From NCBI GenBank assembly GCA_936440205.1, contig OW387136.1, positions 35,495,427-35,559,426 of the forward strand: a stretch of DNA of 64,000 nucleotides, given 5' to 3'. The notes under the pieces were generated by a model. It did not search any database, was not told where the DNA came from, and saw only the letters and a program-made list of their open reading frames with translations. A program made the position numbers and the translations under genes. The stretch comes from Lepidonotus clava. Taxonomy: Eukaryota > Annelida > Polychaeta > Phyllodocida > Polynoidae. Below are positions 11,746 through 22,432 of the stretch, piece by piece (position 1 is the stretch's first letter; each line of letters begins with the position of its first letter).

Positions 11746-12005
11746 TATGTACAATTGACTATAAGCACGAGATTCATGCTGACAAAACTAGTCTAAACCT
11801 AAAACAGTACAATTCATGGTATTGCCTCAAGGACACCCATGGGTCATTCAGTGCCATTTCTCCCAATGCTGACATTACCCCTGTGACATTCAGTGAGCGC
11901 TCTGGCCAGTTATTGTTATTGAGAGCTCCTCCATATGTCACGGAAATGGAGGATGATGGACTCATGGAGATCAGAGATGTATTTGTCATGTCCAATGCAC
12001 ACATG
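11746..12005 (+). CDS. Candidate internal exon, product unknown
   Basis: The frame is open from 11742 to a TAA at 12087. A plausible exon runs from an AG at 11744-11745 to a donor at 12006 (CACATG followed by GTAAAA), about 86 codons. The peptide reads like a globular domain: KQYNSWYCLKDTHGSFSAIS near the start, then TPVTFSERSGQLLLLRAPPY, then TEMEDDGLMEIRDVFVMSNA. It has mixed hydrophobic and charged residues and no low complexity. The opposite strand is open too, which weakens the case. I do not recognise the family and cannot place neighbouring exons. A decayed transposon gene is a possible alternative. Confidence 0.32.
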
Positions 12006-12307
12006 GTAAAATATAGTAATACTATTAATCTCACTTCGTGCTTCTTGAAAACCTTAGGCCATTTTGCTCAACAACAACAACAACTTTAATATAACTTGAA
12101 GAAAGATGTCGTTATTACGTTGTTACATTATTGTCTCTGTTATTACTGGATCAAATTGAATTCTGTAAATTGATATATTATGAAGGGGCACCGTATGGCT
12201 ATATTCTGCAAAAATAGCAACTCATTAATAACATTATAAATGATTTTCTATTGAGTTTCAAAACGTCCATTAGTCTAAGTCCCCATCAAAAAAAAAGAAA
12301 AAAAAAA

Positions 12308-12359
12308 GGGGGGGGGGGGAGGGTCAGGACCCCCAGGATCCCCCCTGGATCTGCCCCTG
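12308..12359 (-). mobile_element. End of hAT-like repeat
   Basis: Read on the minus strand, the border is CAGGGGCAGATCCAGGGGGG followed by ATCCTGGGGGTCC and a G/A homopolymer patch. A CAGNGGCGGATCC-type start is typical of hAT-type non-autonomous elements in marine invertebrates; a second such end lies at 59035. The other end of this copy was not found. Confidence 0.45.
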
Positions 12360-12362
12360 TAC

Positions 12363-13144
12363 AACATGCATATTTTGTACACCTACATCTCATCAACCCA
12401 GGAACAAATTCAGGCCGACTTCCGGACGCCATCTATAGCATGTATTTCACATGAGAGATGTAGTACCCCTACATACTGCTATTTGCTCAGACTCTCAATG
12501 ACATACAATGTCCTTCAGCTCCCTCCCTCCCCCCATGTATACCCCTTAATGTATAGCAGTATATAGCCTGCCGTATATATCATGTTCCCCAGAGACCACA
12601 GCAAGAGCCCTTCATCATGAGGAGACGCAGGCAGGGATTGGCAGGACTGGGCTGGGGGGAGGGACACACTGCACGATAAGCCAGCTATATGAACTCATAT
12701 TGTACTGATGAACCCTATCAGGCGTAATGTCTAAAATTTACCATTAATCGTCATTAAAATCCACATAATGATTGGAGTACTGTTAGATATCATTGATAGT
12801 CAAGTGGAAAAAAATAAAAATTAAAGATAGTATGACTAGTCTTTTTAGTCAAACACTTAGCAATATCACATATTTTCATAGCCATGACCAAATAATAAAG
12901 AGTTGTTATATGATATCAAATGAGATATTTTAATATATTAGATTATTAAAATTTGTGAGTCACAAAAATGTGTGACTTTATCGCATACAGACCCTAGAGG
13001 GAGTGAAGTTTGTGTCTGATGGAACCACTATTTATACGAGAGCCTAGTCATCCCAAGCTCATTTGGCCTAATCATTCATGAAATGAAGGCACAGATCTAG
13101 TAATCACATTCATATATTGCTATGGCCCAGTCGTCCAGTGTTGA
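12363..13144. other. Unassigned AT-rich DNA
   Basis: No supported gene or repeat. The stretch from about 12780 to 12990 is very AT-rich. Confidence 0.4.
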
Positions 13145-13153
13145 CCTAATTTG

Positions 13154-13850
13154 GCCGACCAGGCACTGGTGTTCTCCCAACCAGTACCGCAGTGAGCGGT
13201 GGCCAACCAGGTATTGGTAATTCTCCCCACCAGTCCTGCAGTGAATGGTTGTCGACCAGGTACTAGTGTTTCCCCCTCGAGTCCCACAGTGAATGGTTGT
13301 TGACCAGGTACTGGTGATTCCCCCCACCAGTTCCGCAGTGAATGGTGGCTGACCAGGTACTGGTGATTCCCCCCACCAGTCCCGCAGTGAATGGTGGCCG
13401 ACCACATACTGGTGTTCCCCCACCAGTCCTTCAGTGAACGGTTGTTGACCAGGTACTGGTGATTCCCCCCACCAGTTCCGCAGTGAATGGTTGTTGACCA
13501 GGTACTGGTGATTCCCCCCACCAGTTCCGCAGTGAATGGTGGCTGACCAGGTACTGGTGATTCCCCCCACCAGTCCCGCAGTGAATGGTGGCCGACCACA
13601 TACTGGTGTTCCCCCACCAGTCCTTCAGTGAACGGTTGTTGACCAGGTACTGGTGATTCCCCCCACCAATCCTGCAGTGAACAGTGGCTGACCAGGTACT
13701 GGTGATTCCCCCCACCAGTCCCGCAGTGAATGGTGGCCAACCACATACTGGTGTTCCCCCACCAGTCCTGCAGTGAACGGTTGTTGACCAGGTACTGGTG
13801 ATTCCCCCCACCAGTCCCATAGTGAATGGTGGCTGACCAGGTCTGGCAGT
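13154..13850. repeat. Higher-order minisatellite, 49/49/47 bp units, 15 copies
   Basis: Units of the form GACCAGGTACTGGTGATTCC then CCCCACCAGTCCCGCAGTGA repeat with starts at 13154, 13204, 13254, 13302, 13351, 13400, 13447, 13496, 13545, 13594, 13641, 13690, 13739, 13786 and 13835. Three variant units recur in order, marked by GTTGTTGACC, GGCTGACC and GGCCGACCACATAC. They give a higher-order period of 145 bases. No unit carries a stop in any minus-strand frame, which creates long overlapping open frames. These are repeat artefacts unless transcription is shown. Confidence 0.95.
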
Positions 13851-14121
13851 GAATAGTAGGGTGGTGAGAGAGGGACCAATCAATCTCCACCACAGCCACC
13901 GTCACCAAGCACATGCTATGATGCATATATCTAAGGAGCAGGAGGTAGGGTAGGTATAGGTGCCATCTGCCAGAAACGTATTCATCTGAAGCCCACAGGG
14001 GCTTAATTATATTTCATCAAATTATTTGCATCAAATTATTGAAGATTAAAATATTAACTTGTATAAGATTTTTTAAAGGTTCAGGAGGGACCTGCACCTG
14101 AATGATTGAAATATAGGTTCC

Positions 14122-15365
14122 TACCCAGGTAACACAGTAACGTTTTTAGAACATCTAAAACACGTTAGCCTAAATGTTTTTAAAACTTCCAAAATGAAAG
14201 TTTCCTACTCAGTATAGAACCAGTTTTTTTGTAGGTTTTCAGAACGTTATTGCAGAACGTCTTTCAAACGTTTTTATGAAACGTCATCTGTAAAACGTTA
14301 TATTTTGAATAATGGAAAACGTTTTATACACATCTCAAATGAAAGTTTTATACTCAACATATAACTAGTTTTAAAAACGTTTTTTTCTTTGCTTAGTGAA
14401 AACATTTGAATTTGCTGTTAAATGAAAGTTTTATCCTTATCACATAACCAGTTTTAATGTCAATTTGGTAATCCAGTTTGCAACCAGTTTACAACCAGAC
14501 TATAACCAGTTTTTTAACCAGATTACAACCAGTTTTGAACCAGCTTGCAACCAGTTTGAAACCAGTATTGCTTTGTTGTATAGCTCAAATATGATCAATT
14601 TATTCCTAAAGGAATAAAGCTACATATTATCCACATCAAGAGCACATGATGTTATAACCAAGTCATACTTGTTCCATTCACCATGTGTATAGTGTATAGC
14701 AGGTGAGCTTTGGCAAGACTCTGCTTTGGTCTTGAAGTCCCTATTCCTTGTCATATACAAGAAAGGTGTCTACTCATGACAATATTACATCTTTCATTGA
14801 AAGAAATACATCAGCAATGTTTACCTTTGTTAAATGTATTTTACTTACTTTTCCTCAGACTCTAAAATATATTGGACCATTTAAAACTATATATCATAGT
14901 TAATAATGGGTAATTCAAGTAATTTTTTTCTGAAATTCTCTGATGTAGTAGAGTGGGGCCACCTAGTGCTTTACCCTGCTGCCCTCTAGTGTAACAAAGT
15001 ACAGGTAAATGTTTTAAAAACGTTATAAATTAGACGTTATGAAAACGTTTTTCATTGGTTGTCAAAAAAACTTGTCATCAAAATGGTTAGTGCCAAAAAG
15101 ACATACTGAGATGGAGGTTCTTAAAACGTTTGCAAGTGGTTGTGATAAAATGTTTGAATAAAAACATGTATATGACGCTTTTAAAACATTGTAGTTAAAA
15201 TGTTATAAAAACGTTTCACTAAGACGTTTTGAAAACATAATTATTGACTCAGGTAGAAAACGTTACATGAGGGATGTTATAAAAACGTTGTCAACTGGTA
15301 TATAACGTTATAACCAGATGGGAACCAAATAAAACGTTTTTAGAACATTGTGTGTTACCTGGGTA
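14122..15365. mobile_element. MITE family 3, TA-flanked, AACGTT-rich, 1.24 kb
   Basis: The borders are TACCCAGGTAACACA and TGTGTTACCTGGGTA: perfect inverted ends CCCAGGTAACACA with TA duplicated on each side, as in Tc1/mariner-type insertions. Inside, the motif AAAACGTTTT and variants recurs many times near both ends. A patch at 14440-14575 repeats ACCAGTTT about every 12-15 bases. No transposase frame is present. Copies of this length with repeated subterminal motifs are typical of non-autonomous elements bound by a transposase supplied elsewhere. Confidence 0.9.
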
Positions 15366-15391
15366 TGAGTTTAAACGGCTGACACAAGCGT

Positions 15392-15476
15392 CTATAGACC
15401 TTGTCCAAATGTGGTCATGTGTCTTTTGGTGATCACCATCTTCATGACCACATGGCTATTGATCACATGACCACAT
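15392..15476. mobile_element. MITE family 4 end fragment
   Basis: TATAGACCTTGTCCAAATG, followed by GTGGTCATGTG and GGTGATCACCA, matches the end of the element at 39714-39989 and pieces at 26728-26800 and 53464-53540. Only one end is present. Confidence 0.6.
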
Positions 15477-15547
15477 GGAGATTCATTGCGCAGACTCGTG
15501 AAGAATGTATTTTTCAACATTTACCCCTGCTCCATAAACCTGCGTAT

Positions 15548-15575
15548 TAATTGGGATCCCTTGCGATCGCAATAT
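15548..15575. other. Perfect 12 bp palindrome TTGCGATCGCAA
   Basis: TTGCGATCGCAA occurs just after CCC at about 15561. It may be chance; there is no second copy. Confidence 0.4.
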
Positions 15576-15635
15576 AGGAAGAATAAAAATGAAAATTCGC
15601 ATAGTGTTGATAAAGTTACCAAAGGGTCAACCTAG

Positions 15636-15857
15636 GACATTGCGGTAACCTTCCCAGGGCCCTTGTTTATCCGTGCCCATTCTGGTATGTCGGTAGTTAA
15701 TTACAACTTGTTTATCATGTTGAGCGAATTAATTGAAAATAGAGCAGATTGTGGAACCGAAATGGAACTTTTATTTTATCGAGGAGGGCATATGGAATAC
15801 TACTATAAAGGAACAATCTGTTTTGAAACTATGATTATTGTATCAACGTTAACTAAG
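15636..15857 (+). CDS. Candidate exon, product unknown
   Basis: An open frame of 74 codons runs from an AG at 15634-15635 to a possible donor at 15858 (ACTAAG followed by GTATTT), with a TAA just beyond. The peptide contains FPGPLFIRAHSGMSVVNYNL, then LSELIENRADCGTEMELLFY, then RGGHMEYYYKGTICFET. Composition is protein-like, with regular hydrophobic spacing. The acceptor lacks a good pyrimidine tract. A second protein-like frame follows at 15876-16082 in a different phase, so the pair could be a decayed coding sequence. No family is recognised. Confidence 0.25.
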
Positions 15858-16082
15858 GTATTTTAAGGCATCATTGTGCAAGACATGCTGTTTAAAGATT
15901 TAGATATATTGCTGCCTCATTACACAACAAAACAGCAACTCTCCGGCACAAGCGATGGCTGCAATGTCTTTATTTCTGCAACCTCTCTCAGAGCGGTCCA
16001 CAACATAAAGAACGCCAAAGGACTCAACCCTCTCCATCCAAATGTGAAAGTACATCTGAATCGGAGAACATTAAAAAGCTAA

Positions 16083-16880
16083 ATTGTACCAAGAAAACTC
16101 TTGAAAGAGGTACAGATTTTACCTTGTACAGCAGGGAATATTGCCCGTTCTAGCTGTGGATATTGCCCCCCTTTCAATAGCCCCCCCTCTCCTTACCCCG
16201 ATCCCACCCAATCAATATCCCCCATGGGTAATACGGAGGACGTTATTGACTCACTCCCCTTCACCAAAACGAGGGTCCCAACGCGCCCTGTCACCACCCA
16301 TTCAAGAGGGACTATTTTTCATCTAGCTGCGGCGCGGAGGCACACAGCCATAATGGGCGTGAAGCGGGCGATATTGACCATGATCAGCGGGCAGGGGAGG
16401 CGGCAGGGGATTGGGATTGGGAATGAAAAGAGCCTGGGACCAAATCATTTAAAGTGAGGGAGATATTGATAGAAGTGAGCTTGGATAACTATGGGGGACA
16501 CTTGGGTTGGCTGTAGATGAGTTTGGGGAGGGATACAGACAAATGTTGGAAGGGTAGAGGGAGGGAAGGAGTTTAGGGACAGAAGGAGAGAGCAGGGGGG
16601 AGGGGGGGGAGGGATATATAAACGCGTTATGCAGCGAAAAGAGCTTTACGTTATTACCTTTTACAGACGTGTCAAAATGCAATCATAATGAAAGTTCAAC
16701 CTAGGCAATATTTATGCACGTTTTTGGGGTTTGCTCGTGGAGAGTATAACTTATGCATGCCAATATCTCTCAGCTGCTGAGTGCGATCACCTGACCACTG
16801 GTCAGACCACCCACCCACCTCTTCACACCCACCCACCTCTTCACCCATCAGGTCCTTACCTCTGCCGTGGTCGTAGGGGT
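16083..16880. other. GC-rich and purine-rich unassigned DNA
   Basis: A GC-rich patch at 16140-16430 keeps a 118-codon frame open, but GC-rich DNA is stop-poor and nothing else supports a gene. A G/A-rich patch lies at 16555-16615. A short repeat of ACCCACCTCTTCAC lies near 16810-16850. Confidence 0.4.
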
Positions 16881-16892
16881 GAGGTCGGTCGA

Positions 16893-16959
16893 TAATCCGC
16901 AGTGCCCGTCCCTCCGTCGGTTTGGTAATCCGTTAATGGGGTAAATCCGGGGTTAATCC
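16893..16959. promoter_or_regulatory. Cluster of TAATCC (K50 homeodomain-type) motifs
   Basis: TAATCC occurs at 16893, 16926 and 16954, with a related AAATCC at 16943. Otx, Gsc and Pitx class homeodomains are known to prefer TAATCC. Three exact copies in 67 bases is far above chance, but no binding data exist here. The GC level rises locally. Confidence 0.35.
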
Positions 16960-16999
16960 AGACCGGGAGACGAGGAAGTGAAGGGCCTCCTCACAGCGC

Positions 17000-17730
17000 G
17001 AACCTCAGGGTCCTGGAGGAGAGAGAGAGGACTGGTGAGACATGGGGTCAAAGGACATAGGTCCATGGCCAGTGGGGTGGGTTGGGGCTGGGCCTTTGGC
17101 CAAAAGAATATAGAATGGAAACAATCAATCTCCATGAAAAAAAAGTGAAAGAACAATACTGAAATTCGTCCCAAAAACAAGATTGCTCTTATGAAATTAG
17201 ACTAGTTTATTATCAATCAATATAAATTGTACAATCAGAACAATAATTCTAGTTTCGTGTTAAGCGACCAATCGAGTATTTCGAAAAGGGAGGAGAGGAA
17301 ACAGAATAGATGTATGAGTACTGAACTGTTTGATTAATAAATGCGAGAGCTTTCTCTACAGACGGCTGAAAAACAGGGACTGTATTGGAAAATTGCCGTG
17401 GGTAGCACAATAGTAAGATAGTAAATTATATGAGCACATTTATAAGCGTAGAATATATAATTATATAGATCTAGCTAGGATCCACCATGTTGACGCAGAG
17501 AGGATTATAGTTAACGGACCATTAGGCCGTCAGTACAAATGATCCCCCCCCCATACAGCTGGTGCTGACGTAAGGTGTACGCGGCCACCAGACTAGGTGC
17601 GTGGGAGGGGGCTTAAACGGCTAGAAGCCTCCATCTGGGACCTGACTTATTACTGTAGAATGTTACCAGGGTACGTATATTATACGACATATTATATCGC
17701 CTAACATACCATTTATAGTATTGTTAAGCA
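17000..17730. other. Unassigned DNA
   Basis: No gene or repeat is supported. A short C tract lies near 17540. Confidence 0.4.
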
Positions 17731-18039
17731 TACCCCAGCCAAGGATGCCACGTTATCATAACTTTGCAGCAACGTTCTGGTTGGTTTTGTATTGGTTCTT
17801 GTTATGTTCTTTTGATGACTCCCAAATATGTTGCTGTGACGTACTGCTGTGACATTGCACTTTGACGTTATTACAATATTCTGATTACATTCTTCAAACC
17901 AAACAGAATGTTCTTATAACATTCTGTTTCAACCTCACCAAAAATAACATTATGATACCTTTTTGATTTGGTGAGGTTTCAACCTGACCAAAAACGTATT
18001 GTTGTAGAACGGTTCTGTTATGTTGCAACTTGGCTGGGA
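17731..18039 (-). mobile_element. MITE family 2, copy 3
   Basis: Starts TACCCCAGCCAAGGATG and ends TGTTGCAACTTGGCTGGGA. It aligns in reverse to the copies at 5864 and 59382, including GCAGCAACGTTCTGG, the TTTTGATGACTCCCAA patch and the AACCTCACCAAAAATAAC patch. It is slightly shorter than the other copies because of internal loss. Confidence 0.8.
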
Positions 18040-18400
18040 CCCCTCTTTGTGTTCCAACTAAGGAACAAAGGAGATATTTTCTGTAGACATGGTGTGGAGG
18101 TCCTCATCCCACAATGACTACTGCGACAAATGTACATACGTATATATATATGTAAAGGGGAGGTCCAGATTTCCGACATCCCCTCCCCATCCGCTAGCTT
18201 TTTTTCTCTAAATCCCTGGACCTACCCCAGTAGTCTATCATGGGGTGTGATGGTTGTGAATGGAAAGTAATTGTCCTGAAACATATATATGGGCGGCTTC
18301 AGTGGACAGACTCATGAATAAACAAACAGATAGGATACTGATAAAATGAATAACAAATGCTGTGCACTATAAAAAGGCCATATCCACTTAAACTGAAACC
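18040..18400. other. Unassigned DNA
   Basis: Contains a short TA-rich patch near 18135. No other signal. Confidence 0.4.
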
Positions 18401-18469
18401 TTAGGTTGCCCCCTGACGATCCCCACCCCTCCACTTCTCCAAGGTCAAGGCCGTTCATTACTGCCCCCT

Positions 18470-18614
18470 ACACGCCCCCTGGTGGTGGACCTGTGGACAG
18501 CTACTTCCGGTAGGTTGACGGTCACGTGACCGCGGTCGCTGGTTGCCCTGTTCAGGCTTTTTGCTGGTACTCGGCGTACATTAGTGGGTACTTTAGAGGC
18601 GCCATCTGGGGTCC
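18470..18614. promoter_or_regulatory. Two CTCF-like motifs flanking a GTCACGTGAC palindrome
   Basis: CGCCCCCTGGTGG at 18473-18485 matches the core of the animal CTCF motif very closely. GGCGCCATCTGGGGT at about 18599 is a weaker match in the same direction. GGTCACGTGACC, a perfect E-box palindrome, lies between them near 18520. The stretch is GC-rich and free of recognised repeats. This suggests an insulator or regulatory boundary, by motif similarity only. Confidence 0.4.
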
Positions 18615-18710
18615 AGCGTTCTATGAGACGCTGAGTGTACGCTATGACAATCTGTTAATCGGATTATAACAGCCCTCAATCTATTTTACATTATTTAAAG
18701 TTACTGAAAT

Positions 18711-18752
18711 GCCCACCCACCCACCCACCCAAAAAAAAAGAAAAAAGAAAAG
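18711..18752. repeat. CCCA microsatellite and A-rich tract
   Basis: Five CCCA units are followed by an A-rich run with a few G. Confidence 0.9.
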
Positions 18753-18853
18753 GTGTTTGAATAATGGCCTTGTCGATATACAATACACATCATGGGCCAT
18801 GGTTCATGCAGATACATGTATACATATAATTATTGTACCTGCAGCAGTGTAGA

Positions 18854-19643
18854 TATATTGTTGGCTGAGTAACCAGGTCGTATCTCAAAAAAATCATTTT
18901 TTTTTTATTATTGAATGCATTCCCTGGCCCATTGACACATTTAGAAAATTTGGAATTTTTTTAATCTGACCATTCTTTGGAACGTTATTGGTCAGTAAAC
19001 AAAGGTCGTATGTGACCTGGCTCCTTTTTCAGTGAGTAACCAAAGGTCGTATCTGATATGAAAAAGTATCAAAATATAGATTTTTTGTATAAAATACTAT
19101 GATTTCAATTGATAAATCTTTTACAAAATTATTCAAAGTGTTAAATGAAAAAACATGAAAATAAAACTTTGATATATGAAATGTATCAATATAATAGGAA
19201 AAATGCCAGATACGACCTTTGGTTAATGAACTGAAGATTTGTAGGTTGAGTAACCAAAGGTCGTATATGACAGCTACTTTCAGTTTTGCCATTATAGACC
19301 TTATTCAAATAATTTTATTTTGAATTGGTATCATGAAATGAATAATGCTTTATTGTCTTTAGCTATAAATCATTTTCTCTGAAAGATTGAGTAACCAAAG
19401 GTCGTATAATGCATTAATTGCCTTTGATGTTACTATGGTTACTTTAATATCTCAATATTTTTTTCTCAAAACCCACAATTATTCTTACAACATGATGCTC
19501 ATTCAAGCAAAGTAAATTTATAAAGCTTTGATAAATATCTAAATCTTTATTGACAGTTCAAGTAACACAAATTTCTATCTTTGTCATTTCCCAAATTCCC
19601 CATTTTTCATATACAACCTTTGGTTACTCAGCCATGCAATATG
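18854..19643. mobile_element. Foldback element carrying seven 19 bp boxes
   Basis: The ends are inverted: ATATTGTTGGCTGAGTAACC on the left and a complement ending CTCAGCCATGCAATAT on the right. The box GAGTAACCAAAGGTCGTAT or a close variant occurs at 18867, 18993, 19033, 19248 and 19389 on the plus strand and at 19210 and 19611 on the minus strand. Between boxes the DNA is very AT-rich and non-coding. The box is nearly invariant while its spacers are not, which fits a repeated protein-binding site. No target duplication is clear, so the superfamily is open. Confidence 0.7.
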
Positions 19644-19844
19644 TTTATGCAAAAACTCATCATTCACTTGAATCATCAGCAATTCTTAGAGATGAGATTT
19701 GAAACAGTAGGTAAGGACAATATTGCTACACTTGTGACATAGCCTAGGGTTTTATCCATAGCATGATTAGGGACGTGATGTACGTTTCCAGCCACATCTC
19801 CTGATGCGCAGGCACAGATCTGCCTACTTTGCTGCCGCCAGGCA

Positions 19845-20038
19845 ATGGGCAACTGGGAAAATCGCCGGTTAAGTCGCCCGGCAACACAGGATCACCGGGT
19901 GACTCCCTGTGGGTATGTGTGGACTATGGGCGATGGGAATGGACGACGGGATTAGCGGGTAAATCCGTGACAAAATATCAAAAATTCTCCAAGTCGCCCG
20001 TCTCAGGTAGAATCGCCTAGTGGGTATGGGGCTTAACC
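19845..20038. mobile_element. MITE family 5, left-truncated copy
   Basis: The right end is AATCGCCTAGTGGGTATGGG followed by GCTTAA, the family end. Inside are GTCGCCCGGCAAC and similar motifs shared with 44720-45193. The left terminal repeat is not recognisable. Confidence 0.65.
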
Positions 20039-21220
20039 TGTGGAGTGCATTATGCAGAGGCACACCGGAGGGTACTGCATCCATACACTCCATAAAGACA
20101 CGCTGTGTATTGTATTCCCACTTAAAACCGAACCATATCAGAAAATCATGCTTTGTAAAAGTTAAACAGAAATACAGCTGCTCGTTTCACAATGGATTGA
20201 ATTGCATTCACTTCTACGAATATTGTGTGGGCACAAGTATAGGCCACGTTCTATTATGTGTCATTTGATAATTGTTGGGGACTTTATTCGCATATATATT
20301 GCTAAAAAGGGAAGCAATTTTGAAGAAAGCATGGTGGAGTATAGAAAGTGTTTGCATTGATACTTTGGTTGGTGCAATGAAAGTATAGCAATGCAAGCTT
20401 AAGTCTATGTTTTTTTATGGAGTGCTTCCATTTCAGATACAAACATGCTGGTTTCTGATATGCAAACCACTTGGGTTGGTACCTAAGGCCAATGCAAATG
20501 TTCCCCAACTCACATTGGAATATGCCCTTATCAAGCGGGAAAAAGCTAGCAAATATAAGAATATTAATGACAAAATATTCGAGAAGGGCGACAAGCAGAC
20601 AAGATGCAATTTACATTTTGATAGTACATTGTGCATATCAAAATATATTTCCAATATTTAGAGCCCATGTAGTCCAGACACGTTGTTCATTCTGAATCGT
20701 GTGTGCTTGTCCTTGAATAGGCTCGTTTCATTTGATGTCACATGTTTTCCTGAAAAAAAGTGTTTCAAGTCCTTGTTGAAAGAGTCTTCAGAAACCTACC
20801 CTCTTTTCCAGGTTCTATCATGAAATGGTCACGTAACTTAGGAGTGCATTCAAATACACGTGTACACTTTGATGTGTTATTCATCTAATGATCTAACCTT
20901 GCCGCTCTCCATCTCAATATAGTACCGTCACGCTAACCACTGCGACCAATGCAAGGACTCCCCCTCTCCACTCTGTACAGATCAGAGACACAGACGTACA
21001 AGGCTCATAGATACAGTTATAGAGCCACAGCATGGCTGTTACCGCCCACTCTAGCCACTGGAAGCTGCATGGCCAACTAAACATCATAAATACATACTTC
21101 CTGTATCAAATTTACATACCTTTTATTTGTCTTTCAGTATATCTCCATGCACAACTTACTCCATGTGTTAGACATCACGCCTACTACAACTCCAGTGACT
21201 CAATGACTTTCATATTATGT
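20039..21220. other. Unassigned DNA with POU-like and hairpin motifs
   Basis: Several short frames overlap here without supporting signals. The segment 20457-20503 has TATGCAAACCAC and CCAATGCAAATG, an octamer-like pair. A separate hairpin is listed on its own. Confidence 0.4.
20352..20396. ncRNA. Short perfect-arm hairpin, possible small RNA precursor
   Basis: TTGCATTG and ATACTTT (20352-20366) pair with AAAGTAT and CAATGCAA (20380-20396), with a two-base bulge and a 13-base loop. The stem is 15-17 pairs, shorter than a usual microRNA precursor. No known microRNA seed was recognised. Confidence 0.2.
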
Positions 21221-21224
21221 TATT

Positions 21225-21460
21225 CAGGGAAGCCGCGCGTAGTGATACACGCCGGGAGAGGTGTGCTCCGCCTATTGTACGCTGATTGGTTCACGGTCAG
21301 TCTCATCACACCTCTCAGTACACAGTAGAGGGGTAGGGGTGACAGCTGGGGGTCAGGGAGGGGTGGGGGTGGGGTCTGGACCCCCCGGGACTCCACCTAT
21401 TGACTTCACACGCCGGTCAGGGCGGGCCATATGGTCACAGCTGTCTGCGCTAGAGCACCC
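21225..21460. promoter_or_regulatory. GC-rich segment with CCAAT, T-box and E-box motifs
   Basis: Inverted CCAAT (GATTGG) lies near 21283. T-box-like AGGTGTG is near 21258 and its inverse TCACACCT is near 21306. CAGCTG occurs twice. The GC level is raised over its neighbours. No transcript start or splice donor is identifiable, so this is a weak regulatory candidate. Confidence 0.25.
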
Positions 21461-22430
21461 TATATTAACATCACTGGTACGTCTGAAGGGTAGGCTGGAC
21501 TATAATTATTTGTATAGCAGGTACATGTGCATCATGTTCTATTTATTTTGATGCATAGATTTTAAGTAGGTCACATGTATAGATTGATTCTTATACATAG
21601 CACGCCCATAATCTTACTCTGATCGTACTTGGGCCCTGAAACCAACACACCGAGGCGGAGCTGGGAGATTACGACGGCCATTTCGTCTACTTTGGGGCAC
21701 GCAGTAGATTAATTGTTTATATTCAGTATACCAAAGAGGTGAGACACAATCTCAAGTCTTTCAGTCAGAGAGATATGTGAAACAACTGGGCGGCCTGAAA
21801 CAGTTTACAAATATTTCCAAATGTAATAATAACTAAAAAATAAATAGAGAGCGTCCACGAGCAAATGCAGCAACTAGAGACTTGGATTATTTGCACCTAT
21901 TGGAGATGATCATGGCTCGGCACATATATGTTTTTGTTAATATTGTTTGGTGAGTTTCGATAGCAGCTATTCCCTAAGAATTCACATGAGAAGTTCTACT
22001 TCTGGGAGAGATTTCCGCTGCTAATTATTCGAATGAATATAAAGATGAATAATTCAATTGATAAACAAAAGATATGTATTAGTAGATACATAGATACATG
22101 AATAGGAAAGTAGAAAGATTATATCAACGAATACACATATAAATAGATAGAAGGATAAACATGCAGTTCATAGCGGATCATGACGAGTAGAATTCCCCGG
22201 AGCTCCCTAAAGGAGACTGCCTGCTGAGAGGATTGTGATAAATATTATACAAAAAGGGTTCTCCTGCCTCGGCACATGGCCCTGTGATATGCAGGACAGG
22301 AATTATGTGTTATCAAATGAAGCCGCACTACCCGAAACCATAGGAGTTAGGATTTAATGGTAAAGGAGGCATATCCATGTCATTATATATACTTCGTCTC
22401 AGTTATTCCCTATTCTCAGCTATATTATTA
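21461..22430. other. Unassigned AT-rich DNA
   Basis: Nothing is supported. Confidence 0.5.
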
Positions 22431-22432
22431 TA

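Noticed and set aside
13097-13926. Overlapping minus-strand frames of up to 268 codons
   Set aside because: They are produced by a stop-free minisatellite in all three frames; there is no promoter, splice or codon evidence.
15588-15647. Short ATG frame (starts MKIRIVLIKL)
   Set aside because: Nineteen codons only, with no context to support translation.
16101-16457. A 118-codon plus-strand frame
   Set aside because: The sequence is GC-rich and stop-poor, several frames are open, and no splice or start context is seen.
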